Shown: piece by piece, positions 1-5,735 of the stretch
Numbering within the stretch: the first letter of the stretch is position 1
Layout: every line of letters begins with the position of its first letter
DNA from: an uncultured Kiloniellales bacterium
GTDB lineage: Bacteria; Pseudomonadota; Alphaproteobacteria; Kiloniellales; JAKSDN01
Reading direction: 5' to 3'
Assembly (NCBI GenBank): GCA_937974415.1
Contig: CALJXB010000004.1
Location: 1 to 5,735 of the forward strand
Length of the DNA: 5,735 bases
Translations under genes and position numbers: made by a program
The notes under the pieces: generated by a model
Seen by the model: only the letters and a program-made list of their open reading frames with translations
Told to the model about the DNA's origin: nothing
Database searches by the model: none

Positions 1-801
1 GTCGCCTTCCTTCAGGCCGTAGGCCGCGGCGATCACCCGCACGTCGATGTCCATGCCGCCTGGCTTCACCGCCAGGACCACGTCGTCGCCGAGCCAGTTG
101 GTGGCGAAGACCCTGAGGTCGCGGTCCGCCGCCAGCCGGCCGGAGCCGCCATGGACGATATTGGCGTCGAACACGATGCAGTCGCCCGGCGCCATGTCCC
201 AGGACACCACGCCGTAACCCTCGGGGTCGGCGTCGATGTCGGGAAAGGGCTCGTAGTCCGGCAGGTCGCTGTTTGGGTTGTCGGCGTCGGTGTCGCTGAA
301 GCCCGGGCGCGCGAAGCGCTGGGGCCACAGGTGCGAGCCGGGCACCAGTGCGAGCGCGCTCTCCTTGGCAACCGGCACCAGGGGCATCCAGATACTGCAC
401 GCCTGGCGCCCGGCAAAGCTCCAGTAGGGAATGTCCTGATGCCAGGGCGAGCGGGCCTGGGTGCCGGCCGAGCGGTAGAAGATGGTATCGTAATGGAGCC
501 GCGCGGTCCGGGAGCCCATGACGCGGGCCGCCAGTTCGGCCGCCGGGGACTCGTGGACGAAGCGGCGAAACGCCTCGAAGCGGCTCCAGTTGAAGGCATC
601 GAACAGGAATCGCCCCTCCGAAGCCTCGGGTATGTATTCGCGCGCCAGCAGGCCGGGCGCCGCCAGGTTCCGCTCGAAACCCGCCTCGAGCAGCTCGATC
701 CACTCGGGCCCAAAGGCGGCCCTGAGACACAGCACGCCCTCGCCGGCAAAAGCGGCCACATCGCTATTGTTGACAATGATCTGAGCGTTGGTTGCCGTCA
801 T
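1..801 (-). CDS. Phytanoyl-CoA dioxygenase (PhyH) family protein, 3' end beyond the window
   Basis: This is an Fe(II)/2-oxoglutarate-dependent oxygenase of the PhyH family, expected to be cytosolic and to hydroxylate a small or CoA-linked substrate that cannot be named from sequence. The frame is open for 267 codons and runs off the left edge without a stop. The iron ligands are visible: WHQDIPYW at residues 120-127 supplies His121 and Asp123, and VHGG at 216-219 supplies His217. An Arg at 227 or 230, in RDLRVFATNW, fits the 2-oxoglutarate carboxylate contact. The ATG at 801 is supported by a GGGAGG ribosome binding site at 807-812. The family is usually about 270-310 residues, so little is missing. 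It lies 66 bp after mcd on the same strand with no terminator between, so it may be the last gene of the ccr operon. Family call is firm; substrate and pathway link are unknown. Confidence 0.9.
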   Translation of the reverse strand, partial: MTATNAQIIVNNSDVAAFAGEGVLCLRAAFGPEWIELLEAGFERNLAAPGLLAREYIPEASEGRFLFDAFNWSRFEAFRRFVHESPAAELAARVMGSRTARLHYDTIFYRSAGTQARSPWHQDIPYWSFAGRQACSIWMPLVPVAKESALALVPGSHLWPQRFARPGFSDTDADNPNSDLPDYEPFPDIDADPEGYGVVSWDMAPGDCIVFDANIVHGGSGRLAADRDLRVFATNWLGDDVVLAVKPGGMDIDVRVIAAAYGLKEGD

Positions 802-806
802 CGGGG

Positions 807-812
807 CCTCCC
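807..812 (-). promoter_or_regulatory. Ribosome binding site of the PhyH-family gene
   Basis: The minus strand reads GGGAGG followed by five bases and the ATG at 801. This is the strongest Shine-Dalgarno match in the window and fixes the start of the dioxygenase gene. Confidence 0.75.
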
Positions 813-867
813 GCAGTTCAAGCAACGTGCCCGGGAGCCGTGGGGATTTCAATCGGGAAGCGGCGCT

Positions 868-2523
868 TCAGTTGCGCCCGCCGGCGAGGAGCCCGCGGGC
901 GATGACCTGGGCTTGGATCTCGGCGGCGCCCTCGAAGATGTTGAGGATGCGCGCGTCGCACAGGACGCGGCTGATGGGGTATTCCTCGGCATAGCCGTTG
1001 CCGCCGTGGACCTGCAGCGCGTTGTCGGCGTTCGACCAGGCAACCCGGGCGGCCAACAGCTTGGCCATGCCGGCCTCGATGTCGCAGCGCCGGTCGGAAT
1101 CCTTCTCGCGCGCCGCGAAGTAGGTGAGCTGGCGCGCCACCATGGTCTCCACCGCCATCCAGGCGAGCTTGCCGGCGACCCGGGGGAAGGCGAGGATCGG
1201 CTTGCCGAACTGGACGCGCCCGCGCGCGTAGTCGAGGCCCAGCTCCATGGCCGACTGGGCGACGCCGACGGCGCGGGCGGCGGTCTGGATGCGGGCCGAC
1301 TCGAAGGTCGCCATGAGCTGCTTGAAGCCCTCGCCCTCGACCCCGCCCAGGAGGCTCTCGGCCGGCACCTCGAAGCCGTCGAAGGCAATCTCGTACTCCT
1401 TCATGCCGCGGTAGCCGAGCACCTTGATCTCGCCGCCGCGCATGCCCTCGGCCGGGAAGGGATCGTCCTCGCTGCCGCGGGGCTTCTCGGCGATGAACAT
1501 GGAGAGACCCTTGTAGCCGGGCTCCTCCGGGTTCGTGCGCACCAGCAGGGTCATGATGTCGCTGCGTGCCGCGTGGGTGATCCAGGTCTTGTTGCCAGTC
1601 ACCCGGTAGACCGCGCCGTCCCTGACCGCCCGGGTCTTCAGCGCGCCCAGGTCGGAGCCGGTGTTGGGCTCGGTGAAGACGGCGGTCGGCAGGACCTCGC
1701 CCGAGGCGATGCCCGGCAGCCAGCGTGCCTTCTGCGCCTCGGTGCCGCCGAGGCGGATGAGCTCGGCGGCGATTTCCGAGCGGGTGCCGAGCGAGCCGAG
1801 CCCGATGTATCCCCTCGCGAGCTCCTCGGTCACCAAGCACATGGCGGTCTTGCCCATGGCGAGGCCGCCGAAGTCCTCCGGCACCGTGAGCCCGAAGATG
1901 CCGAGCTCGGCCAGGTGATCGACCACCTCGAGCGGGATCAGCTCGTCGTTCAGGTGCCAGCCGTGGGCAGCCTCCTTGTGCTCGTCGGCGAGCCGGCGGA
2001 ACTGGTCGCGCACCATTGCCAGGCTATCGTCGTCCAGGCCGGTATCGCCGAAGCCGCCCGAATCCGCGCCCTCGGCGAGCAGCTCGGCGATGCGCGCGCG
2101 CACCGCCGCCGTGTTGCCGGTGCGGCACAGGCTCTTCACGCTCCAGTCGGCGACGAAGGCGGTGAGCGCGTCGGCCTCCAGGCCCATGTCGGCGGGGCGC
2201 ACCATCTCGCCCTGGCTGATCGGGATGCCGCCCAGCATCTGCTGCAGGTACTCGCCGAAGGCGGCCTGCAGGATGAGGCGCTCCAGCTCGCCCAGGCGGC
2301 CGGCCCGGTCGAGGCGCTCGGCCCAGTGGACGGTTTCGCGCAGGCCCGCCACGTAGGTCGCCAGCCAGGCGAGGCCGTGGGCCGCGTACTGCTCGCGCTC
2401 CATGGCGCCGCCGTCGACCTTGCCATGCGGCGCAACCAGGGCGCCGACCGCTTGCCGGGCGGAGGCCTCCAGGCGCTCGGCCGCCGCCAGGGCGTCGCGG
2501 CAGCTGGGCAGGAGATCCGTCAT
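868..2523 (-). CDS. mcd: (2S)-methylsuccinyl-CoA dehydrogenase
   Basis: This flavoprotein oxidises (2S)-methylsuccinyl-CoA to mesaconyl-CoA in the ethylmalonyl-CoA pathway. At 551 residues it is much longer than an ordinary acyl-CoA dehydrogenase (about 380-400). The excess is an N-terminal region of roughly 160 residues that is characteristic of Mcd, including GGIPISQGEMVRP at 98-110. The dehydrogenase core follows: TVPEDFGG at 213-220, the FAD-binding TEPNTGSD at 284-291, RVQFGKP at 436-442, and QVHGGNGY at 504-511. FEG at 530-532 puts the catalytic base at Glu531, the usual position for the family. The ATG at 2523 overlaps the stop of the upstream phosphoesterase as ATGA, and AAGAG at 2530-2534 is a weak ribosome binding site, so translational coupling is likely. 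Neighbouring ccr and ecm, which supply its substrate, support Mcd over a general fatty acyl-CoA dehydrogenase. Confidence 0.94.
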   Translation of the reverse strand: MTDLLPSCRDALAAAERLEASARQAVGALVAPHGKVDGGAMEREQYAAHGLAWLATYVAGLRETVHWAERLDRAGRLGELERLILQAAFGEYLQQMLGGIPISQGEMVRPADMGLEADALTAFVADWSVKSLCRTGNTAAVRARIAELLAEGADSGGFGDTGLDDDSLAMVRDQFRRLADEHKEAAHGWHLNDELIPLEVVDHLAELGIFGLTVPEDFGGLAMGKTAMCLVTEELARGYIGLGSLGTRSEIAAELIRLGGTEAQKARWLPGIASGEVLPTAVFTEPNTGSDLGALKTRAVRDGAVYRVTGNKTWITHAARSDIMTLLVRTNPEEPGYKGLSMFIAEKPRGSEDDPFPAEGMRGGEIKVLGYRGMKEYEIAFDGFEVPAESLLGGVEGEGFKQLMATFESARIQTAARAVGVAQSAMELGLDYARGRVQFGKPILAFPRVAGKLAWMAVETMVARQLTYFAAREKDSDRRCDIEAGMAKLLAARVAWSNADNALQVHGGNGYAEEYPISRVLCDARILNIFEGAAEIQAQVIARGLLAGGRN

Positions 2524-3332
2524 TGCGCGCTCTTCTTAGCGTTGGTTGCCGGGGTCAGGGTCAGTACCACGATTTCCGGCGGCACCCGGAATCGGACCGG
2601 GATAATCGCCGTGCCGATGCCGCTTGTCACGTAGAGTCGGCGCCCGGCCTCTTCGATCAGGCCGTAAGCGAAGCGCTCGCCGAAGCGCGAGGGGACGATC
2701 AGGCGGCCGAAGAACGGCAGGTTCACCTGGCCGCCGTGGGTGTGCGCGGCCAGGGTGAGCCCGACCTCCGCCGGCACGTCGGGAAAAACATCCGGCGTGT
2801 GGCTCAGCAGCAAGATCGGCTCTTCGCCAGCGACTTCTGCAAGGACCGCCTTCAGGTCGTAGGACTGGGTCACCGGGTCCGAGAGGCCGGCGATCCACAG
2901 CGATTGCGGGCCGGCTTCGACCCGTTCGGCCGCATCCTCAAGCACCGTGATCCCCTCCGCCGTCAGCAGGCGCCGCATCTCGGGACCGTCCCACCACCAG
3001 TCGTGGTTGCCGAGCACGGCGTAGACCCCCAAGGGGGCCTTGAGCCGGCCCAGAATCGGCGCCGTGTCGTGGGGATCGATGAAGCCGCTAGAAAGCCGGC
3101 GTTCGCTCACGTAATCGCCCAGCAGCAGGACGAGGTCGCCGCCCTCGGCGTTCAGACGCTCGACGATGGCGGCGATGCCCTCCAGGGATTCGATCGGCGG
3201 AGCGGGCTGCAGGTCACCCATGACGACCACGCGCAGCTCCCGCTCCAGGCCGGCGAGCGGCACGCTGAGGCGCGTCACCACCAGCGACCGCGGCTCGACC
3301 CAGAAGGCGTAGATTGCCAGCGCCAAGCCCAC
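2520..3332 (-). CDS. Membrane-anchored metallophosphoesterase (YkuE/YaeI-like)
   Basis: This is a calcineurin-like phosphoesterase, probably acting on a phosphodiester or lipid phosphate at the membrane; no substrate can be named. From the GTG at 3332 it has 270 residues. Motifs in order are GDLQ at 39-42, GDYV at 72-75, GNHDWW at 108-113, SHTPD at 177-181 and AHTHGGQ at 196-202. The first motif normally reads D-x-H; here Gln42 (CAG at 3207-3209) replaces the His metal ligand. The start is doubtful. GTG 3332 has no ribosome binding site and cuts into a hydrophobic segment. The frame is open upstream to a TGA at 3513-3515, inside ccr, and reads LRLILWLPPISV just before the GTG, a good signal anchor, yet contains no ATG, GTG or TTG. 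A CTG start near 3359-3377 or a sequence error are both possible. It lies between ccr and mcd and overlaps mcd by 4 bp. Confidence 0.88.
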   Translation of the reverse strand: MGLALAIYAFWVEPRSLVVTRLSVPLAGLERELRVVVMGDLQPAPPIESLEGIAAIVERLNAEGGDLVLLLGDYVSERRLSSGFIDPHDTAPILGRLKAPLGVYAVLGNHDWWWDGPEMRRLLTAEGITVLEDAAERVEAGPQSLWIAGLSDPVTQSYDLKAVLAEVAGEEPILLLSHTPDVFPDVPAEVGLTLAAHTHGGQVNLPFFGRLIVPSRFGERFAYGLIEEAGRRLYVTSGIGTAIIPVRFRVPPEIVVLTLTPATNAKKSAQ

Positions 3333-3420
3333 TGAAATGGGCGGCAGCCAGAGGATCAGGCGCAGGCCCGGCCGCAGAGATCTTCGATGGCGGCGGTCTT
3401 CGACGAAGGCAGAAACCGCT

Positions 3421-4698
3421 TTACTCCTCGATCGCGTCCTCGAGGGTGCGCAGGCCCGGGCGCTTGGATTGCACCAGCACCGCCATGTTGCCCGGCTTGT
3501 GCTGGTTCTTCATCATCTTGGTGTGGGCGCGCGGGATGTCGTGCCACGAGAAGACCTCGGACATGCAGGGGTCGATGCGCCGCTCGATCATCAGCTGGTT
3601 GGCCTGGGAGGCCTGCAGCAGATTGGCGAAGTGACTGCCCTGGATGCGCTTCTGGCGCATCCACACGAAGCGCGCGTCGAAAGTGATGTTGTAGCCGGTA
3701 GTGCCGGCGCAGAACACCACCATGCCGCCGCGCTTGACCACGAAGCAGGACACCGGGAAGGTCTGCTCGCCCGGGTGCTCGAACACGAAGTCGACGTCGT
3801 TGCCTTTGCCGGTGATCTCCCAGATCGCCTTGCCGAAGGCGCGGCACTCCTTCATGTAGTCGCCGAAGTCCGGGCCGCCGACCGGCGGCAGCTGGCCCCA
3901 ACAGTTGAACTTCTTGCGGTTGATCACGCCCTTTGCGCCGAGCGCCAGCACGAAGTCGCGCTTGTCCTCGTCGGAGATCACGCCGATGGCGTTCGCCCCG
4001 GCGGTGGCGATCAGCTGCACCGCCATGGAGCCGAGGCCGCCCGAGGCGCCCCACACCAGGACGTTATGGCCCGGCCTGAGGATGTGCGGGCGATGGCCGA
4101 ACAGCATGCGGTAGGCGGTCGCCAGGGTGAGCGTATAGCAGCCACTCTCCTCCCAGGTGAGATGCAGCGGCCGGCGCATGAGCTGGCGGTCCTGGACCCG
4201 GCAGAACTGGGCGAAGGAGCCGTCCGGCGTCTCGTAGCCCCAGATCCGCTGGCTGGTCGAGAACATGGGGTCGCCGCCGTTGCACTCCTCGTCGTCGCCG
4301 TCGTCCTGATTGCAGTGGACGATGACCTCGTCGCCGACCTTCCAGCGCCGCACCTTGGAGCCGACCGCCCAGACGATGCCGGCGGCGTCGGAGCCGGCCA
4401 CGTGGTACTCGGCCTTGTGGACGTCGAACACCGAGACCGGTTTGCCGAGGCCGGCCCAGACGCCGTTGTAGTTCACGCCGGCGGCCATCACCTGGACCAG
4501 CACCTCGTGGCTGTCGATCTCGGGCACGTCGACCACCTCGACCTGCATGGCCTGTTCCGGCTCGCCCTCGCGCTCGCGGCGGATCAGCCAGGCGTACATC
4601 TGCTTGGGGACGTGACCCATGGGCGGAATTTCGCCGATTTCGTAGAGATCCTTCTTGTCCTGGACCGGACCCTTTTCGGCCGCTGCGACATCAGACAT
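3421..4698 (-). CDS. ccr: Crotonyl-CoA carboxylase/reductase
   Basis: Ccr uses NADPH and CO2 to convert crotonyl-CoA to (2S)-ethylmalonyl-CoA, the committed step of the ethylmalonyl-CoA pathway in the cytosol. The protein is 425 residues, normal for the family, and belongs to the zinc-free MDR reductases. The NADPH-binding WGASGGLGSMAVQL starts near residue 216. CO2-pocket residues described for Kitasatospora Ccr appear to be present: Asn in VNYNGVW (75-81), Glu156 in GYETPDG, and His356 in QGSHFAN. Tyr155 sits where that enzyme has Phe; from memory GYETPDG is the usual alphaproteobacterial form. FEHPGEQTFP and NQHKPGNMAVLVQ are further hallmark stretches. I prefer ATG 4698, with GGGAG at 4707-4711, over an in-frame GTG at 4713, which lies over that ribosome binding site. 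It is the first gene of the minus-strand group and diverges from ecm. Confidence 0.96.
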   Translation of the reverse strand: MSDVAAAEKGPVQDKKDLYEIGEIPPMGHVPKQMYAWLIRREREGEPEQAMQVEVVDVPEIDSHEVLVQVMAAGVNYNGVWAGLGKPVSVFDVHKAEYHVAGSDAAGIVWAVGSKVRRWKVGDEVIVHCNQDDGDDEECNGGDPMFSTSQRIWGYETPDGSFAQFCRVQDRQLMRRPLHLTWEESGCYTLTLATAYRMLFGHRPHILRPGHNVLVWGASGGLGSMAVQLIATAGANAIGVISDEDKRDFVLALGAKGVINRKKFNCWGQLPPVGGPDFGDYMKECRAFGKAIWEITGKGNDVDFVFEHPGEQTFPVSCFVVKRGGMVVFCAGTTGYNITFDARFVWMRQKRIQGSHFANLLQASQANQLMIERRIDPCMSEVFSWHDIPRAHTKMMKNQHKPGNMAVLVQSKRPGLRTLEDAIEE

Positions 4699-4706
4699 AC
4701 GCGTCA

Positions 4707-4711
4707 CTCCC
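4707..4711 (-). promoter_or_regulatory. Ribosome binding site of ccr
   Basis: GGGAG lies eight bases before the ATG at 4698. It overlaps the alternative GTG start at 4713, which argues for the shorter protein beginning MSDVAAAEK. Confidence 0.65.
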
Positions 4712-4714
4712 ACA

Positions 4715-4757
4715 GTTCCCCGGCTGCGCGCGGCAGCAGAAGCCCCCGTTCCCCGGC
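4715..4757. repeat. Two copies of a 10-bp direct repeat in the ccr leader
   Basis: GTTCCCCGGC occurs at 4715-4724 and again at 4748-4757, 33 bp apart (about three helical turns). The pair flanks the leader hairpin, the first copy sharing two bases with it. No role is known; a paired protein-binding site is one possibility. Confidence 0.45.
4723..4737 (-). other. GC-rich hairpin in the ccr leader
   Basis: The minus strand reads GCTGC-CGCGC-GCAGC, a perfect five-pair GC stem with a five-base loop. It ends 11 bases upstream of the ccr Shine-Dalgarno, within the leader expected from the promoter at 4798-4824. No U-tract follows, so it is not a standard terminator. It could affect ribosome access or transcript stability, or be chance in GC-rich DNA. 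Confidence 0.35.
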
Positions 4758-4775
4758 CCGAAAACAGCAGCGTTT

Positions 4776-4793
4776 CAGGTTCCGGTCAGGTTC
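4776..4793. repeat. Tandem heptamer CAGGTTC at the presumed ccr start of transcription
   Basis: CAGGTTC is at 4776-4782 and 4787-4793, an 11-bp period that places both copies on one face of the helix. On the minus strand it reads GAACCTG twice, starting four bases after the TATAAT at 4798-4803 and covering the expected transcription start. The position suits an operator for a dimeric regulator, but the copy number is only two, so this is an inference. Confidence 0.4.
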
Positions 4794-4797
4794 GACT

Positions 4798-4824
4798 ATT
4801 ATAATCCGATCTTGTTTTTTGCAA
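4798..4824 (-). promoter_or_regulatory. Candidate sigma-70-type promoter of ccr
   Basis: On the minus strand a perfect TATAAT (4798-4803) is preceded, after 15 bp, by TTGCAA (4819-4824), which shares TTG and the final A with the consensus -35. The spacer is shorter than the ideal 17 bp, which suggests a weak or regulator-dependent promoter. Transcription would start near 4791, giving a leader of about 90 bases before the ccr ATG. The site lies in the AT-rich island of an otherwise GC-rich window. The -35 candidate falls inside the palindrome at 4817-4833, so a protein bound there would directly affect this promoter. Confidence 0.55.
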
Positions 4825-4833
4825 TGCACAAAA
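4817..4833. promoter_or_regulatory. Palindromic candidate operator between ccr and ecm
   Basis: TTTTGCAATGCACAAAA has outer arms TTTTG and CAAAA seven bases apart, and a core TGCA-A-TGCA that is palindromic around its centre. It lies in the shared region between divergent ccr and ecm and covers the ccr -35 candidate. The TTTGCAA half resembles the TTTGCAAA elements I recall for short-chain acyl-CoA regulators of the RamB/PccR (ScfR) group, which control acetate and propionate genes. The match is partial, with no second full copy, so the assignment is tentative. Confidence 0.4.
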
Positions 4834-4854
4834 ATATCTTTTCGTCCATTGGTT

Positions 4855-4868
4855 AAATTCGGTAATTT
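4855..4868. promoter_or_regulatory. AT-rich inverted repeat upstream of ecm
   Basis: AAATT-CGGT-AATTT is a perfect 5+4+5 inverted repeat, 45 bp upstream of the ecm ATG. It could be a regulator site for ecm. A weak plus-strand promoter candidate lies before it, with TTGTTT at 4813-4818, a 16-bp spacer and TATCTT at 4835-4840; it matches the consensus poorly. Short AT palindromes arise easily by chance. Confidence 0.25.
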
Positions 4869-4913
4869 TATGTCGCAGGTGCGGAATCCAAGGTGCAAGC
4901 TGGACTCGGGATC

Positions 4914-5735
4914 ATGACGGTGAGGGATCAGGAAAAGGTGAAGGTGCCAGCGGACCAGATGGAATCCGCTCGTGGCGCGGGCCAGCGCGACAAGCCCTGG
5001 CTGATCCGCACCTACGCCGGCCACTCCACGGCCGCCGCTTCCAACGCGCTCTACCGCGGCAACCTGGCCAAGGGCCAGACCGGGCTCTCCATCGCCTTCG
5101 ACCTGCCGACCCAGACCGGCTACGACGCTGACCATCCGCTCGCCGCCGGCGAGGTCGGCAAGGTCGGCGTGCCGGTCTGCCATCTCGGCGACATGGAGGC
5201 CCTGCTCGACGGCATCCCGCTCGAGCGCATGAACACCTCCATGACCATCAACGCCACGGCACCGTGGCTCTTGGCGCTCTATATAGCCGCGGCCGAGCGC
5301 CAGGGGGTGGCGCGGGACGCGCTCTCCGGCACCACCCAGAACGACATCCTCAAGGAGTACCTGTCGCGCGGCACCCACATCTTTCCGCCCCGGGCTTCCC
5401 TGCGCCTGACCGGCGACGTCATCGCCTTCGCCTACCGGGAGGTTCCCAAGTGGAACCCCATCAACGTCTGCTCCTATCACCTGCAGGAGGCCGGCGCGAC
5501 GCCGGTCCAGGAGCTCGCCTTCGCGCTGGCCAACGCCGTGGCGGTGCTCGATGCCGTGCGGGACTCGGGCCAGGTGCCGGCCGAGGACCTGCCTCAGGTG
5601 GTCGGGCGCATCTCCTTCTTCGTGAACGCCGGCGTGCGCTTCATCACCGAGATGTGCAAGATGCGCGCCTTCACCCAGCTCTGGGACACGATCTGCCGCG
5701 AGCGCTACGGCGTCGAAGACCCGCGCTACCGCCGC
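4914..5735 (+). CDS. ecm: Ethylmalonyl-CoA mutase, 3' part beyond the window
   Basis: Ecm is the B12-dependent mutase that converts (2R)-ethylmalonyl-CoA to (2S)-methylsuccinyl-CoA, the step between Ccr and Mcd. The visible 274 codons are the start of the substrate-binding barrel; full proteins are about 650-690 residues, so the cobalamin domain lies outside. RTYAGHST (32-39), [10 protein letters not shown] (62-71), [14 protein letters not shown] (107-120), [11 protein letters not shown] (139-149) and [12 protein letters not shown] (184-195) are present. The LPTQTG and NATAPW forms are typical of Ecm rather than methylmalonyl-CoA mutase. His189 matches the active-site His of mutases. The start is uncertain: ATG 4914 has only a weak GGGA before it. 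An in-frame GTG at 4893 and an ATG at 4959 are alternatives, and the conserved part begins only at KPWLIR (27-32). Transcribed divergently from ccr. Confidence 0.95.
   Translation, partial: MTVRDQEKVKVPADQMESARGAGQRDKPWLIRTYAGHSTAAASNALYRGNLAKGQTGLSIAFDLPTQTGYDADHPLAAGEVGKVGVPVCHLGDMEALLDGIPLERMNTSMTINATAPWLLALYIAAAERQGVARDALSGTTQNDILKEYLSRGTHIFPPRASLRLTGDVIAFAYREVPKWNPINVCSYHLQEAGATPVQELAFALANAVAVLDAVRDSGQVPAEDLPQVVGRISFFVNAGVRFITEMCKMRAFTQLWDTICRERYGVEDPRYRR

Noticed and set aside
802..867. Possible terminator between mcd and the PhyH gene
   Set aside because: There is a CCCGGG palindrome but no long stem followed by a T-run on the minus strand, so no intrinsic terminator can be claimed.
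151..2634. Very long plus-strand open frame (827 codons) opposite the PhyH gene and mcd
   Set aside because: It is antisense to two well-supported enzymes, has low-complexity Ala/Gly/Arg/His-rich composition and no domain motif. Long antisense frames are common opposite GC-rich genes with strong third-position bias.
2523..3335. Plus-strand open frame matching the phosphoesterase span
   Set aside because: An antisense shadow of the same span; only the minus strand shows the GNHD and HTHGG motifs.
4699..4913. Cobalamin riboswitch upstream of the B12-dependent mutase
   Set aside because: No B12-box-like GCCACTG element or matching long structured leader is visible, and the space upstream of ecm is short and AT-rich.
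3337..4917. Long plus-strand open frame (526 codons) opposite ccr
   Set aside because: It is the antisense shadow of ccr, rich in His, Ala, Val and Asp, and runs through the AT-rich control region, where it reads as noise. No recognisable domain.
4870..4917. ATG at 4870 as an earlier ecm start
   Set aside because: It is out of frame with the mutase and its frame reads a short unrelated peptide that ends at a TGA at 4915-4917.
4704..5480. Minus-strand open frame opposite ecm (258 codons)
   Set aside because: The plus strand carries clear Ecm motifs here; the minus frame has no motif and crosses the promoter region.

Overview
The window looks like chromosomal DNA from a GC-rich alphaproteobacterium. 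Codons end mostly in G or C, and the closest protein patterns I recognise are alphaproteobacterial. It holds five genes, two of them cut by the window edges, and no sign of mobile DNA, CRISPR arrays or stable RNA genes. The theme is the ethylmalonyl-CoA pathway, the route that assimilates acetyl-CoA without isocitrate lyase.

Layout: four genes lie on the minus strand and, in transcription order, run leftward from about 4698. They are crotonyl-CoA carboxylase/reductase (ccr), a membrane-anchored metallophosphoesterase, (2S)-methylsuccinyl-CoA dehydrogenase (mcd) and a phytanoyl-CoA dioxygenase family protein that runs off the left edge. The phosphoesterase stop overlaps the mcd start as ATGA. 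The ccr-phosphoesterase gap is 88 bp and the mcd-dioxygenase gap is 66 bp, and neither contains a visible terminator, so a single transcript is plausible. Ethylmalonyl-CoA mutase (ecm) diverges on the plus strand from about 4914 and runs off the right edge before its B12 domain.

The roughly 215 bp between ccr and ecm is the only real intergenic region. It contains a strikingly AT-rich island. There is a perfect TATAAT facing ccr, with a TTGCAA -35 candidate embedded in a palindrome, and two tandem heptamers lie at the expected ccr transcription start. The ccr leader carries a small GC hairpin flanked by two copies of a 10-bp repeat. These are good candidates for the shared control region.

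How the genes work together: Ccr converts crotonyl-CoA plus CO2 to ethylmalonyl-CoA, Ecm rearranges this to methylsuccinyl-CoA, and Mcd oxidises that to mesaconyl-CoA. The phosphoesterase and dioxygenase have no established role in the pathway, and their link to it is by position only. The phosphoesterase has two oddities: no ordinary start codon ahead of its membrane segment, and Gln in place of the usual metal-binding His of its first motif. I see no clearly new system; the regulatory region and the phosphoesterase deserve the closest look.
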